Shown: one piece after another, positions 1 through 6,385 of the stretch | How positions within the stretch are numbered: position 1 is the stretch's first letter | How the letters are laid out: each line of letters opens with the position of its first letter | NCBI GenBank assembly: GCA_052387235.1 | Contig: JBQTJJ010000036.1 | Span: 1 to 18,066 of the forward strand | Length of the DNA stretch: 18,066 nt | Origin: JBQTJJ01 sp052387235 | GTDB lineage: Bacteria > Actinomycetota > Acidimicrobiia > Acidimicrobiales > GCA-2861595 | Reading direction: 5' to 3' | Position numbers and translations under genes: made by a program | Notes under the pieces: generated by a model | Databases searched by the model: none | Seen by the model: the letters and a program-made list of their open reading frames with translations, nothing else | What the model was told of the DNA's origin: nothing

Positions 1-78
1 TGGTCGGGAAGGCGGGATTCGAACCCGCGACCTCAGCGTCCCGAACGCTGCGCGCTAACCAAGCTGCGCTACTTCCCG
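1..78 (-). tRNA. tRNA-Pro (anticodon CGG), CCA encoded
   Basis: Read on the minus strand, the sequence folds into a standard cloverleaf. It has a 7-bp acceptor (CGGGAAG/CTTCCCG), a D arm GCGC/GCGC, and an anticodon stem CAGCG/CGCTG around the 7-nt loop TTCGGGA, which puts CGG at positions 34-36. The variable loop is 5 nt, and the T arm GCGGG/CCCGC encloses TTCGAAT. The discriminator is A, and the 3' CCA is genomic, lying at the first three bases of the window. The CGG anticodon reads proline CCG, a codon expected to be abundant in this GC-rich genome. The gene lies 12 bp downstream of the response regulator on the same strand, so read-through transcription from that gene is possible. Confidence 0.96.
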
Positions 79-90
79 TGTCAGCCGAGG

Positions 91-537
91 TTACTCCGGG
101 CCGGTGCCGGCCACGACGGGAGCGGGAACGACCTGCGGCGGCCGGTAGGTCTCGTCGTGGTAGGTGCCGCCGTCGAGCAGGGCCGCGATGGCCTTGCGGA
201 GCCGGATGGGGTCGAGCGGCTTGAGGACCCAGCCCTCGGCGCCGGCCCGCCGGGCGAGGAAGACGTCGGGCCGGCGATCCAGCAGCATGAGCACGGCCAC
301 GTGGTCGATCCGGTCGGCGCTCTCCTCCAGGCGCAGGTCCATGCAGGCCGCCATCCCGCCCATGTTGCCGATCTGGAGGTCGACCACCAGGAGCTCGGGC
401 TCGTACTCCAGCACGGTGGGCAGGATGTCGACGCCGGCCGTCACCTCGTGGATGTCGACGTCGTCGCGGCCGGACAGCACCGAGCGCACCTCGTCCCGGA
501 CCCAGGCCTCGTCGCTGGCGACCACCACGTCGAGCAT
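91..537 (-). CDS. Single-domain response regulator (receiver domain), atypical switch residue
   Basis: This 148-residue protein is essentially one CheY-like receiver domain followed by a Pro/Val-rich tail of about 20 residues, with no DNA-binding output domain. The acidic pair is D9/E10, the phospho-acceptor is D53 in VVDLQIGNMGG, and the conserved lysine is K106 in VLKP. The conserved Thr/Ser at the end of strand beta-4 is replaced by Leu86 (VLMLLD), and the Pro usually found after the acceptor Asp is Gly57. The frame stays open upstream, but those residues look non-coding and would overlap the divergent STAS gene. The ATG at 535-537 starts directly at the first receiver strand and sits 7 nt after a TACCCT -10 element. 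It probably works by protein-protein contact. No partner kinase is adjacent; the kinase-like gene at 11497-13227 is the only candidate in view, and that link is speculative. Confidence 0.88.
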   Translation of the reverse strand: MLDVVVASDEAWVRDEVRSVLSGRDDVDIHEVTAGVDILPTVLEYEPELLVVDLQIGNMGGMAACMDLRLEESADRIDHVAVLMLLDRRPDVFLARRAGAEGWVLKPLDPIRLRKAIAALLDGGTYHDETYRPPQVVPAPVVAGTGPE

Positions 538-544
538 CGGGCGA

Positions 545-550
545 AGGGTA
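545..550 (-). promoter_or_regulatory. Probable leaderless -10 element (TACCCT) of the response regulator
   Basis: On the minus strand, TACCCT is followed by 7 nt and then the ATG of the response regulator. This is the spacing expected when transcription begins at or next to the start codon, as is common in actinobacteria. No Shine-Dalgarno sequence fits between them. The same hexamer stands 6-7 nt before the starts at 11035 and 13273. No convincing -35 element is visible. Confidence 0.5.
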
Positions 551-622
551 ACCGCCGGGAAGCGGGGGTAGCATCTTTTCCCACCACCGGACGTCGCCCG
601 AGGTGGGACCGGGGGCACTGTC

Positions 623-628
623 AGGAGG
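623..628 (+). promoter_or_regulatory. Shine-Dalgarno AGGAGG deciding the TTG start of the STAS gene
   Basis: A perfect AGGAGG is followed directly by TTG at 629 and, six bases later, by a second in-frame TTG at 635. Only the TTG at 635 has a workable spacing (6 nt), so it is the preferred start. Confidence 0.7.
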
Positions 629-634
629 TTGACG

Positions 635-985
635 TTGCTCGATATCAAGACGGAGCAGGCGGACGGCTACACGATCTGCCGTCCGGTCGGCGAGTTGGAC
701 GCGTTCACGGTCAGCCAGTTCCGCCAGTCGCTGGCTGAGCTGGCCAACAGCCCGCGGCTCCTCATCGACATGTCCGGGGTGCCCTTCGTGGACTCGGCCG
801 GCCTCGGCGCCCTCATCGGCGGCATCCGCCGGGCCCGGGAGCTCGGGGGCGAGGTGGCGGTGTCGTGCAACCGGCCCACGCTGACCCGGCTGCTGCGGAC
901 CACCGGCTTCGACCGCATCGTCACCGTCGCCGAGACGGTGGAGGAGGCGGCCGCCGCCCTGCAGCAGCCCACCCAGGCCGGCTGA
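635..985 (+). CDS. STAS-domain protein, anti-sigma factor antagonist type
   Basis: This 116-residue protein is a stand-alone STAS domain of the SpoIIAA/RsbV kind. Strand GELDAFTVSQF (residues 19-29) leads to LLIDMSGVPFVDSAGLGAL, which contains the DSAGLG motif (D53, S54). In this family the serine of that motif is reversibly phosphorylated by an anti-sigma kinase. The unphosphorylated form binds the anti-sigma factor and frees the sigma factor. The C-terminal helices (TRLLRTTGFDRIVTV) are also typical. TTG at 635 is chosen as the start because AGGAGG lies 6 nt upstream; TTG at 629 is too close to that site. A TAGCAT at 569-574 could be its -10, giving a short leader, though with no clear -35. 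The gene diverges from the response regulator across about 97 bp. No anti-sigma kinase or sigma gene is in view, so its partner is unknown. Confidence 0.9.
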   Translation: MLDIKTEQADGYTICRPVGELDAFTVSQFRQSLAELANSPRLLIDMSGVPFVDSAGLGALIGGIRRARELGGEVAVSCNRPTLTRLLRTTGFDRIVTVAETVEEAAAALQQPTQAG

Positions 986-1013
986 CCCACCCGCCGGCGG
1001 CCGGTCAGCCGGC
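977..1013. terminator. Inverted repeat containing both stop codons of a convergent gene pair
   Basis: GCCGGCTGACC at 977-987 is the exact reverse complement of GGTCAGCCGGC at 1003-1013. The arms are 11 bp with a 15-nt loop that itself holds CCGCCGGCGG. The TGA of the STAS gene (983-985) and the TGA of the Get3-like gene (1005-1007, minus strand) lie within the two arms. The position between convergent genes suggests a bidirectional transcription barrier. There is no U-tract, so intrinsic termination is not certain. Confidence 0.55.
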
Positions 1014-2105
1014 GCCGGCCCGGTCGAACAGGTAGTCGCCCACCCGGGCCAGGCCGTCGAGGTCGTGCACGTCTCCGGCCAGCATCGGGACCCGGATCAC
1101 GGGTGCCGGCGCCACCTGGGCGGCCAGGGCGGCGAAATGGGACTCCTCGCTCTGGGCCACCTGGCGGAAGTCGGCCACGTTGTCGTAGAGGGCGGCGAGG
1201 GGAGTGCCGGCGAGGGAGGCGGCCCGCCGGCGCAGGGCGCCGGCGTCCTCGCTCCCGGCCGTCCCCCCGAACGGGGGGTGGAGGCGGTTGACCACGAGGG
1301 CCTCGACCCCGATGCCGGACTCCCCCAGCCGCCGTGCGAAGAACTCGGCCTCGGCCACCGCGTCCCGGCGCGGCGTGGCCACCAGCACGAAGGCCGCCGT
1401 CTCGCCGGCCAGGAGGCTCTGCACCCGCTGGGCCCGCAGCCGGAAGCCCTCCTCCATCCCCTCGAAGGCCTTGAAGAAGGCCATGGCGTCGGACACGACT
1501 TCGGTGCCCACCACCCGGCTCACCGTCCGGAGGAAGGCCTGGGTGGCGACGCTGACGGCCTTCAGGTAGCCCTTGGTGGGGGAGACCAGCACCCGGAACA
1601 GGCGGTTGTCGAGGAAGCGGGTCAGGCGCCGGGGAGCGTCGAGGAAGTCGAGGGCGTTGCGGGTGGGGGGCGTGTCAACCACGATCAGGTCGAAGCGGTC
1701 CTCGTCGTACAGTTCGTGGAGCTTCTCCATGGCCATGTACTCCTGCGTGCCCGACAGGGCCCCTGCGATGTTGCGGTAGAGCCGGTTGCGCAGGATCCCC
1801 TCGGCCTGCTCGGGCGTGGCCGCATGGCGGGCCACCAGGTCGTCGAAGGTGCTCTCGGTGTCGAGCATCAGGGCCCACAGCTGGCCCGGCCAGTCGCCCT
1901 CCACCAGGCCGGCGGTGTTGGTGAGCTCGTCGAGTCCGAGGGCGTCGGCCAGCCGCTTGGCCGGGTCGATGGTCACCACGCACGCCCGCCGGCCCCGGCG
2001 CGCCCCTTCCACCGCCAGGGCGGCGGCCGTCGTGGTCTTGCCCACCCCACCCGAGCCGCAGCACACCACCACGGACCGGTCGGTGAGCGACCCGAGGTCG
2101 CTCAT
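1005..2105 (-). CDS. Get3/ArsA-family ATPase, subunit with non-canonical signature lysine (Rv3680-like)
   Basis: This 366-residue P-loop ATPase belongs to the ArsA/Get3 branch of the SIMIBI class. Its Walker A is GSGGVGKTT (residues 17-25). The first 'signature' lysine of the deviant Walker A (normally KGGVGKT) is Ser18, while K23 is kept. Switch I is TIDPAKRLADALG (45-57) and switch II is VVDTPPTRNALDFLDAP (142-158). The ATG at 2103-2105 overlaps the upstream gene's stop by 4 nt (ATGA), so the pair is translationally coupled. Paired Get3-like ATPases are a recurrent actinobacterial arrangement. In M. tuberculosis the homologous pair Rv3679/Rv3680 has been studied as Get3-like proteins, and by analogy these two probably form a heterodimer. 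No metalloregulator or ArsB gene is present, so arsenite export is unlikely. The client is unknown. Confidence 0.9.
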   Translation of the reverse strand: MSDLGSLTDRSVVVCCGSGGVGKTTTAAALAVEGARRGRRACVVTIDPAKRLADALGLDELTNTAGLVEGDWPGQLWALMLDTESTFDDLVARHAATPEQAEGILRNRLYRNIAGALSGTQEYMAMEKLHELYDEDRFDLIVVDTPPTRNALDFLDAPRRLTRFLDNRLFRVLVSPTKGYLKAVSVATQAFLRTVSRVVGTEVVSDAMAFFKAFEGMEEGFRLRAQRVQSLLAGETAAFVLVATPRRDAVAEAEFFARRLGESGIGVEALVVNRLHPPFGGTAGSEDAGALRRRAASLAGTPLAALYDNVADFRQVAQSEESHFAALAAQVAPAPVIRVPMLAGDVHDLDGLARVGDYLFDRAGAG

Positions 2106-3064
2106 CCCGGCAGGCCCTCCACCGCCCGGGCCAGGGCCCCGGCCAGCACGTCCACCTCGGCCGGGCCGATCTCGGTGGTGAAGAGGAAGGGCAGGCCCAG
2201 CTGGGGCAGGGGCAGGGCCTTGGCCAGCCGCTCCGCCTGCTCGGTCTGCAACGCGATCCGGTCGGCCCGGAACCGCGCCGCCGCCACCAGGGCCTCGGCC
2301 TCGCCGGACCGGAGGTGGACGCCGGCCCGCGCCGCCTCGGCCTCCGGATCGACGTCGAGCCCGTTCGCCGGCGGGTAGAGCCCGTTCACGACCACCGGGG
2401 CCAGGCTCACGCCCACCCGATCCTCGAGCCGGTAGGCCGTCTCCACCACCTCGTTGACCGGCGTCTCCTCGGGCAGCGTGACGAGGAGGACCTGGCACCG
2501 CCCGGCGTCGCTCAGCAGCTCCACGACGTCCTCGGCCTGGGCCCGGATCGGGCCGACCTGCACGGCGTCCAGCAGCCCGCACGCGCTCGACAGGAAGGTG
2601 ACGGCGTGGCCGGCGGCCGGCGCGTCCACCACCACCAGGTCCGCCGTCCCCGATCGCTCCAGCTGCTTCACCTTGCCCAGGACGAGGATGTCCTTGATGC
2701 CGGGGGCGGCGGTGGCCACCACGTCGACGGCGCCGGTGGCGACGAGCCGCTTCGAGACCCGGCCCAGACCGTGGTCCTCCAGGTACTCGAGGAGGGCGTC
2801 ATCGGGCGTGATGGTGCGGGCCCGGACCTCACCCTCGCCCGGCCCCCGGGCCGGGGCGAGGACGACCTCCTCGTAGCTGAGGGGGCGGTGGTGGCCGAAG
2901 GCGCCGGCCAGGCCGCCGCCCCCCTCGACGTCGACGACGAGGGTGCGCAGGCCGGCCGTCGCGGCCATCCGGGCCAGGGCGGCGCTCACCGTGGTTTTGC
3001 CGACGCCGCCCTTCCCGGCGACGATGAAGACGCGGGTCTGGCTGCAGAACCCGGCAGGATCCAT
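2102..3064 (-). CDS. Get3/ArsA-family ATPase, subunit with canonical deviant Walker A (Rv3679-like)
   Basis: This 320-residue protein is the first gene of the two-gene ATPase operon. VFIVAGKGGVGKTT (residues 12-25) is an intact deviant Walker A, with signature K18 and K23. Strand TLVVDVEG (41-48) follows, and DLVVVDAPAAGHAVTFL (142-158) is the switch II region. The chosen ATG at 3062-3064 places 11 residues before the first beta strand. The frame stays open further upstream, but that stretch is arginine-rich and overlaps the signal peptide of the divergent nfeD gene, so it was rejected. No Shine-Dalgarno is obvious. A TAGTCT at 3081-3076 lies 11 nt before the ATG and could serve as a -10 giving a very short leader. 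It probably pairs with the downstream ATPase, where only one subunit keeps the signature lysine. Confidence 0.9.
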   Translation of the reverse strand: MDPAGFCSQTRVFIVAGKGGVGKTTVSAALARMAATAGLRTLVVDVEGGGGLAGAFGHHRPLSYEEVVLAPARGPGEGEVRARTITPDDALLEYLEDHGLGRVSKRLVATGAVDVVATAAPGIKDILVLGKVKQLERSGTADLVVVDAPAAGHAVTFLSSACGLLDAVQVGPIRAQAEDVVELLSDAGRCQVLLVTLPEETPVNEVVETAYRLEDRVGVSLAPVVVNGLYPPANGLDVDPEAEAARAGVHLRSGEAEALVAAARFRADRIALQTEQAERLAKALPLPQLGLPFLFTTEIGPAEVDVLAGALARAVEGLPG

Positions 3065-3069
3065 TTCGA

Positions 3070-4296
3070 ATGCGCAGACTACCCACCGCCCTCCTCGCCT
3101 CCTTCGCCGCCTTCGCCGCGCTCCTCGTGAGCGGGGGCGCCGCCGCGTCGCAGGGCGCAACCCCCCACGTCGACGTCATCGAGCTGGTCGGCCTGGTGGA
3201 CTCCGTCCAGGTCGACTACCTGGAAGGCGCCCTGCGGACGGCCGACAAGGGCGGGGCCGAGGCCCTCGTCATCCAGGTGGACAGCGGCGCCGGCGTGGCC
3301 GGGCGCTCCGACATCGAGGCCCTGCTGTTCCGGGTGGCCCACGCGCCCGTCCCGGTGGCGGTGTGGGTGGGGCCGAGCGGGAAGCGGGCCCTCGGGCCGG
3401 CGTGGGAGCTGGCCCAGGCCGCCGACCTGGTGGGCGCCGCCTCGCGCACCCGGGTCGGTCCCCGTGACCGCCCCGTGCCGGTCGACACCGCCCTGGAGCA
3501 GGGCCTGGTGGACGTGAGCGCCCCCACCCTCGGCGACTTCATCGTGGAGCTGGACGGCCGGACGCTGGGCGGCGTGGCGCTGGAGACGGCCGAGGTCGTG
3601 CGCGAGCCGGGCGAGGACCCGCGCCGGCGCCCCACGGTGGAGGTGCGCTTCGCCAAGCTGGGCCTGGTGCCGCGGCTGCTGCACACCGCCGCCAGCCCGT
3701 CGGTCGCCTACCTGCTGCTGGCCGCCGGCCTCGGCCTCATCGTGCTGGAGCTGTTCAGCGCCGGCATCGGCGTGGCCGCCTTCACCGGCGCCGGCTGCGT
3801 GGTCCTCGCCTCCTACGGGCTGGCCGAGCTGCCGTCCCGGCCCTACGCGGTGGCGCTGCTCGTGCTGGCGTTCCTCGCCTACGCCATCGACGTGCAGGCC
3901 GGGTCGCCCCGCACCTGGACGGTGATCGCCACGCTGGCCCTGGCCCTCGGCTCCGTCCGCCTCTACGGGGACGGCCTCCGGCCCTCGCCCATCGTGCTCC
4001 TCACGGTGGTGGGCGGGACGGCGCTGCTGATGGTGGCGGGCCTGCCGTCCATGCTGCGGGCCCGGTTCTCCACGCCCACCATCGGGCGGGAGTCCATGGT
4101 GGGGGAGGTGGGGGAGGCCCTGGCCGCCGTCGACCCCGACGGAACGGTCGAGGTCCGGGGCGCGGCGTGGCGGGCCCGCACGAACCGGGCCACCCCGATC
4201 AGCCCCGGCGAGGCGGTCCGGGTGGTGGGCATCGACGGCCTGCTCCTCGAGGTCGAGCCGGCAGAAGGTGGCGCAAAGGACTACCGCAAGCACTGA
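3070..4296 (+). CDS. nfeD: NfeD-family membrane protein with degenerate N-terminal ClpP-like protease domain
   Basis: This 408-residue protein has the long-form NfeD layout. A signal peptide (about 1-26, MRRLPTALLAS then a hydrophobic run to GGAAA) is followed by a ClpP/1510-N-like domain (about 33-170), four to five membrane segments (about 210-330) and a C-terminal OB-fold NfeD domain (about 335-398). The start is firm because the signal peptide begins at this ATG. In active family members the serine lies in a GARAASAG-type motif; here the aligned stretch is GKRALGPAW, with Gly109 in place of Ser. The helical section that normally carries the catalytic lysine and an RNAEWAE-type motif is missing: VGPRDRPVP leads straight to VDTALEQGLVDV. 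The protease domain is therefore probably inactive. NfeD proteins normally act with flotillin/stomatin-type membrane proteins, but none is adjacent. It starts 5 bp from the divergent ATPase operon. Confidence 0.88.
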   Translation: MRRLPTALLASFAAFAALLVSGGAAASQGATPHVDVIELVGLVDSVQVDYLEGALRTADKGGAEALVIQVDSGAGVAGRSDIEALLFRVAHAPVPVAVWVGPSGKRALGPAWELAQAADLVGAASRTRVGPRDRPVPVDTALEQGLVDVSAPTLGDFIVELDGRTLGGVALETAEVVREPGEDPRRRPTVEVRFAKLGLVPRLLHTAASPSVAYLLLAAGLGLIVLELFSAGIGVAAFTGAGCVVLASYGLAELPSRPYAVALLVLAFLAYAIDVQAGSPRTWTVIATLALALGSVRLYGDGLRPSPIVLLTVVGGTALLMVAGLPSMLRARFSTPTIGRESMVGEVGEALAAVDPDGTVEVRGAAWRARTNRATPISPGEAVRVVGIDGLLLEVEPAEGGAKDYRKH

Positions 4297-4322
4297 AACC
4301 GCAGGTCACGATGCCGAGAAGT

Positions 4323-4335
4323 GGGAAACTTTCCC
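4323..4335. promoter_or_regulatory. Perfect palindrome GGGAAA-C-TTTCCC, candidate operator for whiB
   Basis: A 6+1+6 perfect inverted repeat ends one base before the -35 hexamer of the predicted whiB promoter. The position fits an operator for a dimeric regulator acting from upstream. The binding protein is unknown. No second copy was noticed elsewhere in the window. Confidence 0.4.
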
Positions 4336-4364
4336 TTGTTCCCAGCCTTCCGGGGCGGTAGTGT
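4336..4364 (+). promoter_or_regulatory. Predicted sigma-70-type promoter of the whiB gene
   Basis: TTGTTC at 4336-4341 and TAGTGT at 4359-4364 are separated by exactly 17 nt. Transcription should begin near 4371, leaving a leader of about 18 nt that includes the purine-rich AAAGGGGGAG ribosome-binding site before the GTG start. This is the best-spaced two-box promoter I found in the window. Confidence 0.55.
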
Positions 4365-4388
4365 CGCCTGTCCGAAAGGGGGAGCTTC

Positions 4389-4649
4389 GTGAGCGTTCAG
4401 GTCGAGGAGCTCTGGCAGACGAAGGCGTCGTGTCGTGGGCCACAGGCTGCGATCTTCTTCCCTCCGTCCCATTTCGAGCGCAAGGACGAGAAGGAGGCAC
4501 GGGAGAACCGGGCCAAGGAGATCTGCGCCACCTGCCCCGTGCGCAAGCCGTGCCTGGAGTACGCCCTCGGGATCCGTGAGCCCCACGGCATCTGGGGCGG
4601 GCTCAACGAGTCGGAGCGCAAGCAGCTCCTCGCCCGCCGGGCCGGGTAG
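4389..4649 (+). CDS. WhiB-family iron-sulfur transcriptional regulator
   Basis: This 86-residue protein has all four cluster-ligand cysteines, C15, C46, C49 and C55 (spacing Cx2Cx5C for the last three). The family turn GIWGG is at 67-71, followed by the basic tail ERKQLLARR. WhiB proteins bind a [4Fe-4S] cluster that responds to O2 or NO, and generally act with the primary sigma factor. They are essentially confined to Actinomycetota and their phages, which supports the taxonomic call. The GTG start is supported by the GGGGGAG ribosome-binding site about 4 nt upstream. Position near the Get3-like pair and the class A PBP resembles M. tuberculosis whiB4, but sequence alone does not settle the subclass. 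It has its own promoter with an adjacent palindrome and converges on selB. Confidence 0.95.
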   Translation: MSVQVEELWQTKASCRGPQAAIFFPPSHFERKDEKEARENRAKEICATCPVRKPCLEYALGIREPHGIWGGLNESERKQLLARRAG

Positions 4650-4656
4650 CGCCGGC

Positions 4657-6378
4657 TCAGGGGGCGGGGAGGCGGGGGCCGGCGATGCGCAGGTCGCCCC
4701 GCCGGCGGGTGACGCCCGTGGCATCGAGATGGGCCAGCACCGGCAGCATGTACTTGCGGGTGGTGCCCAGGGCGTCGCGCACCTGGGCCACGGTGACGCC
4801 CTCCGGCGCGTCGGCCAGCAGGGTGGCCACCCGCCGGGCCGCCTCCTCCAGGGCCGACGGGGCGAACCACACCCCGTCACGCTCCACCACCAGGCCCCGC
4901 CGGGCCAGCTCCCGCAGCTCGTTGCGGTCGACGCCCTCGGGCTGGGGCGGCGAGAACGGGTTGGCCTCCAGGGCGGCCACGTAGGGGTGGTCCACCAGCG
5001 GGTCGGCGCCCTGGCCGGCCACGGTGGCCCGGCCCGCGTCCACCACCACGCCGTCCAGGGTGTCCAGGACGGCCCGGTCCCGCTCCCCGAGGGCGGCCAC
5101 GTCGAGCCCCAGGGGCCCGGCGTCGTCGACGGCGGCCCGCACCCGCTCCTCGGCCGACGCCAGGGCGGCGGGGTCGACCACCCAGCGGCCCAGGTTGGCG
5201 GGCCGGCGCTCGCCGGTGAGGCGCTCCAGCAGCTCGGCCTCCACCCATCCGCGCTCCGCCACCACCCGGTCCACCGACCGTGACGGCCGGGCCCTGAAGG
5301 CGGGGAGGACCGGCGCCACGTCGAGGATCTCGCCCCCGCCCACCGTCTCGCCCCGGCCGCTCTCGCGCAGCACCAGGCGGTCGCCGGGAAGGAGCGGGAG
5401 CTCGACCGGGAGGTGGAGGCGGACGGCGCCGGTGGAGCCGGGCGCCAGCTTCTCGCCGCCGAGCACCCGGAGGCGCACCGGGTGCTCGCCCGAGCCGATG
5501 TAGGCCTGGTAGGCCCCCCGCCGGGACACGTCGTGGTCCAGGGCCTCGAGCACGGTGAGGGAGCAGTCGATCACCCGGGTGGGGGCCCACTGGTCCCCCC
5601 GCACCAGGGCGTGGCCCCGTTCCACCTGCTCGTGGTGGACGCCCGCCAGGTTCACGGCCAGCCGGCGCCCGGGCCCGGCCGAGGTGAGGTTCGCCTTGTG
5701 GCTCTGCAGGGCCCGGACCCGGGCCCGCCTGCCGCCCGGCAGCAGCACCAGCTCGTCCTCGACGCCCAGGGGACCGCCGGCCAGCGTGCCGGTGACGACG
5801 GTGCCCGAGCCCCTGGCCGCGAAGGAGCGGTCGACCCACAGCCGGGGCCGGCCCCGGTCGGTGGCGGTGGGCGTGGAGGCCAGGAGCCGGTCGAGGGCGG
5901 CCCTCAGCCCGTCCACGCCGGCGCCGGTGGGGGCGTCGACCTCCACCACCTCGGCCGTCTCCAGGAAGGTGCCCTTCACGTGGTCGGCCAGTTCCAGCTG
6001 GGCCAGCTCCCGCCACTCGTCGTCCACGAGGCCGACCTTGGTGAGGGCCACCACACCGCGCTCGATCCCCAGCAGCTCGAGGATGCGCAGGTGCTCCTCC
6101 GACTGGGGCTTCCATCCCTCGGTGGCCGCCACCACGAACAGGCAGGCGTCCACCGCGCCCACCCCTGCCAGCATGTTCTTGAGGAAGCGCACGTGGCCCG
6201 GCACGTCGACGAAGGCCAGCTCCCGGCCGCTCGGCAGGCTGGTCCACGCGAAGCCGAGGTCGATGGTGAGCCCGCGCGTCTTCTCCTCCGCGAAGCGGTC
6301 CGGGTCCATGCCGGTGAGGGTCAGGACGAGCGTGGACTTGCCGTGGTCGACGTGACCGGCGGTGGCGACGACGTGCAC
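4657..6378 (-). CDS. selB: Selenocysteine-specific elongation factor SelB
   Basis: This 573-residue translational GTPase delivers Sec-tRNA to UGA codons marked by a SECIS element. G1 is GHVDHGKST (8-16), switch I contains TRGLTIDLGF (34-43) and G3 is DVPGH (58-62, with His62). The EF-Tu-like beta-barrel domains contain RGSGTVVTGTL. The C-terminal half has winged-helix repeats, ending with the VTVAQVRDALGTTRKYMLPVL module, the part that binds SECIS RNA in characterised SelB. It is slightly shorter than E. coli SelB (about 614). The G4 motif, normally [NT]KxD, reads TKVG: Gly116 (codon GGC) stands where the guanine-specifying Asp is expected, although VDDE follows three residues later. The GTG start begins right at the first strand, 7 bp after the selA stop, so it is co-transcribed with selA. 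Confidence 0.95.
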   Translation of the reverse strand: MHVVATAGHVDHGKSTLVLTLTGMDPDRFAEEKTRGLTIDLGFAWTSLPSGRELAFVDVPGHVRFLKNMLAGVGAVDACLFVVAATEGWKPQSEEHLRILELLGIERGVVALTKVGLVDDEWRELAQLELADHVKGTFLETAEVVEVDAPTGAGVDGLRAALDRLLASTPTATDRGRPRLWVDRSFAARGSGTVVTGTLAGGPLGVEDELVLLPGGRRARVRALQSHKANLTSAGPGRRLAVNLAGVHHEQVERGHALVRGDQWAPTRVIDCSLTVLEALDHDVSRRGAYQAYIGSGEHPVRLRVLGGEKLAPGSTGAVRLHLPVELPLLPGDRLVLRESGRGETVGGGEILDVAPVLPAFRARPSRSVDRVVAERGWVEAELLERLTGERRPANLGRWVVDPAALASAEERVRAAVDDAGPLGLDVAALGERDRAVLDTLDGVVVDAGRATVAGQGADPLVDHPYVAALEANPFSPPQPEGVDRNELRELARRGLVVERDGVWFAPSALEEAARRVATLLADAPEGVTVAQVRDALGTTRKYMLPVLAHLDATGVTRRRGDLRIAGPRLPAP

Positions 6379-6385
6379 GAGCGGC

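Noticed and set aside
538..648. N-terminal extension of the response regulator upstream of the ATG at 537
   Set aside because: It would overlap the STAS start. The extra residues are not receiver-like, and the ATG at 537 has a -10 element 7 nt upstream.
1005..3064. Arsenite-export ArsA function for the paired ATPases
   Set aside because: There is no ArsB, ArsR or ArsC nearby. The two-gene arrangement next to whiB and a PBP fits actinobacterial Get3-like pairs better.
3065..3160. Arginine-rich N-terminal extension of the first Get3-like ATPase
   Set aside because: It is antisense to the nfeD signal peptide, and family members start just before the P-loop strand.
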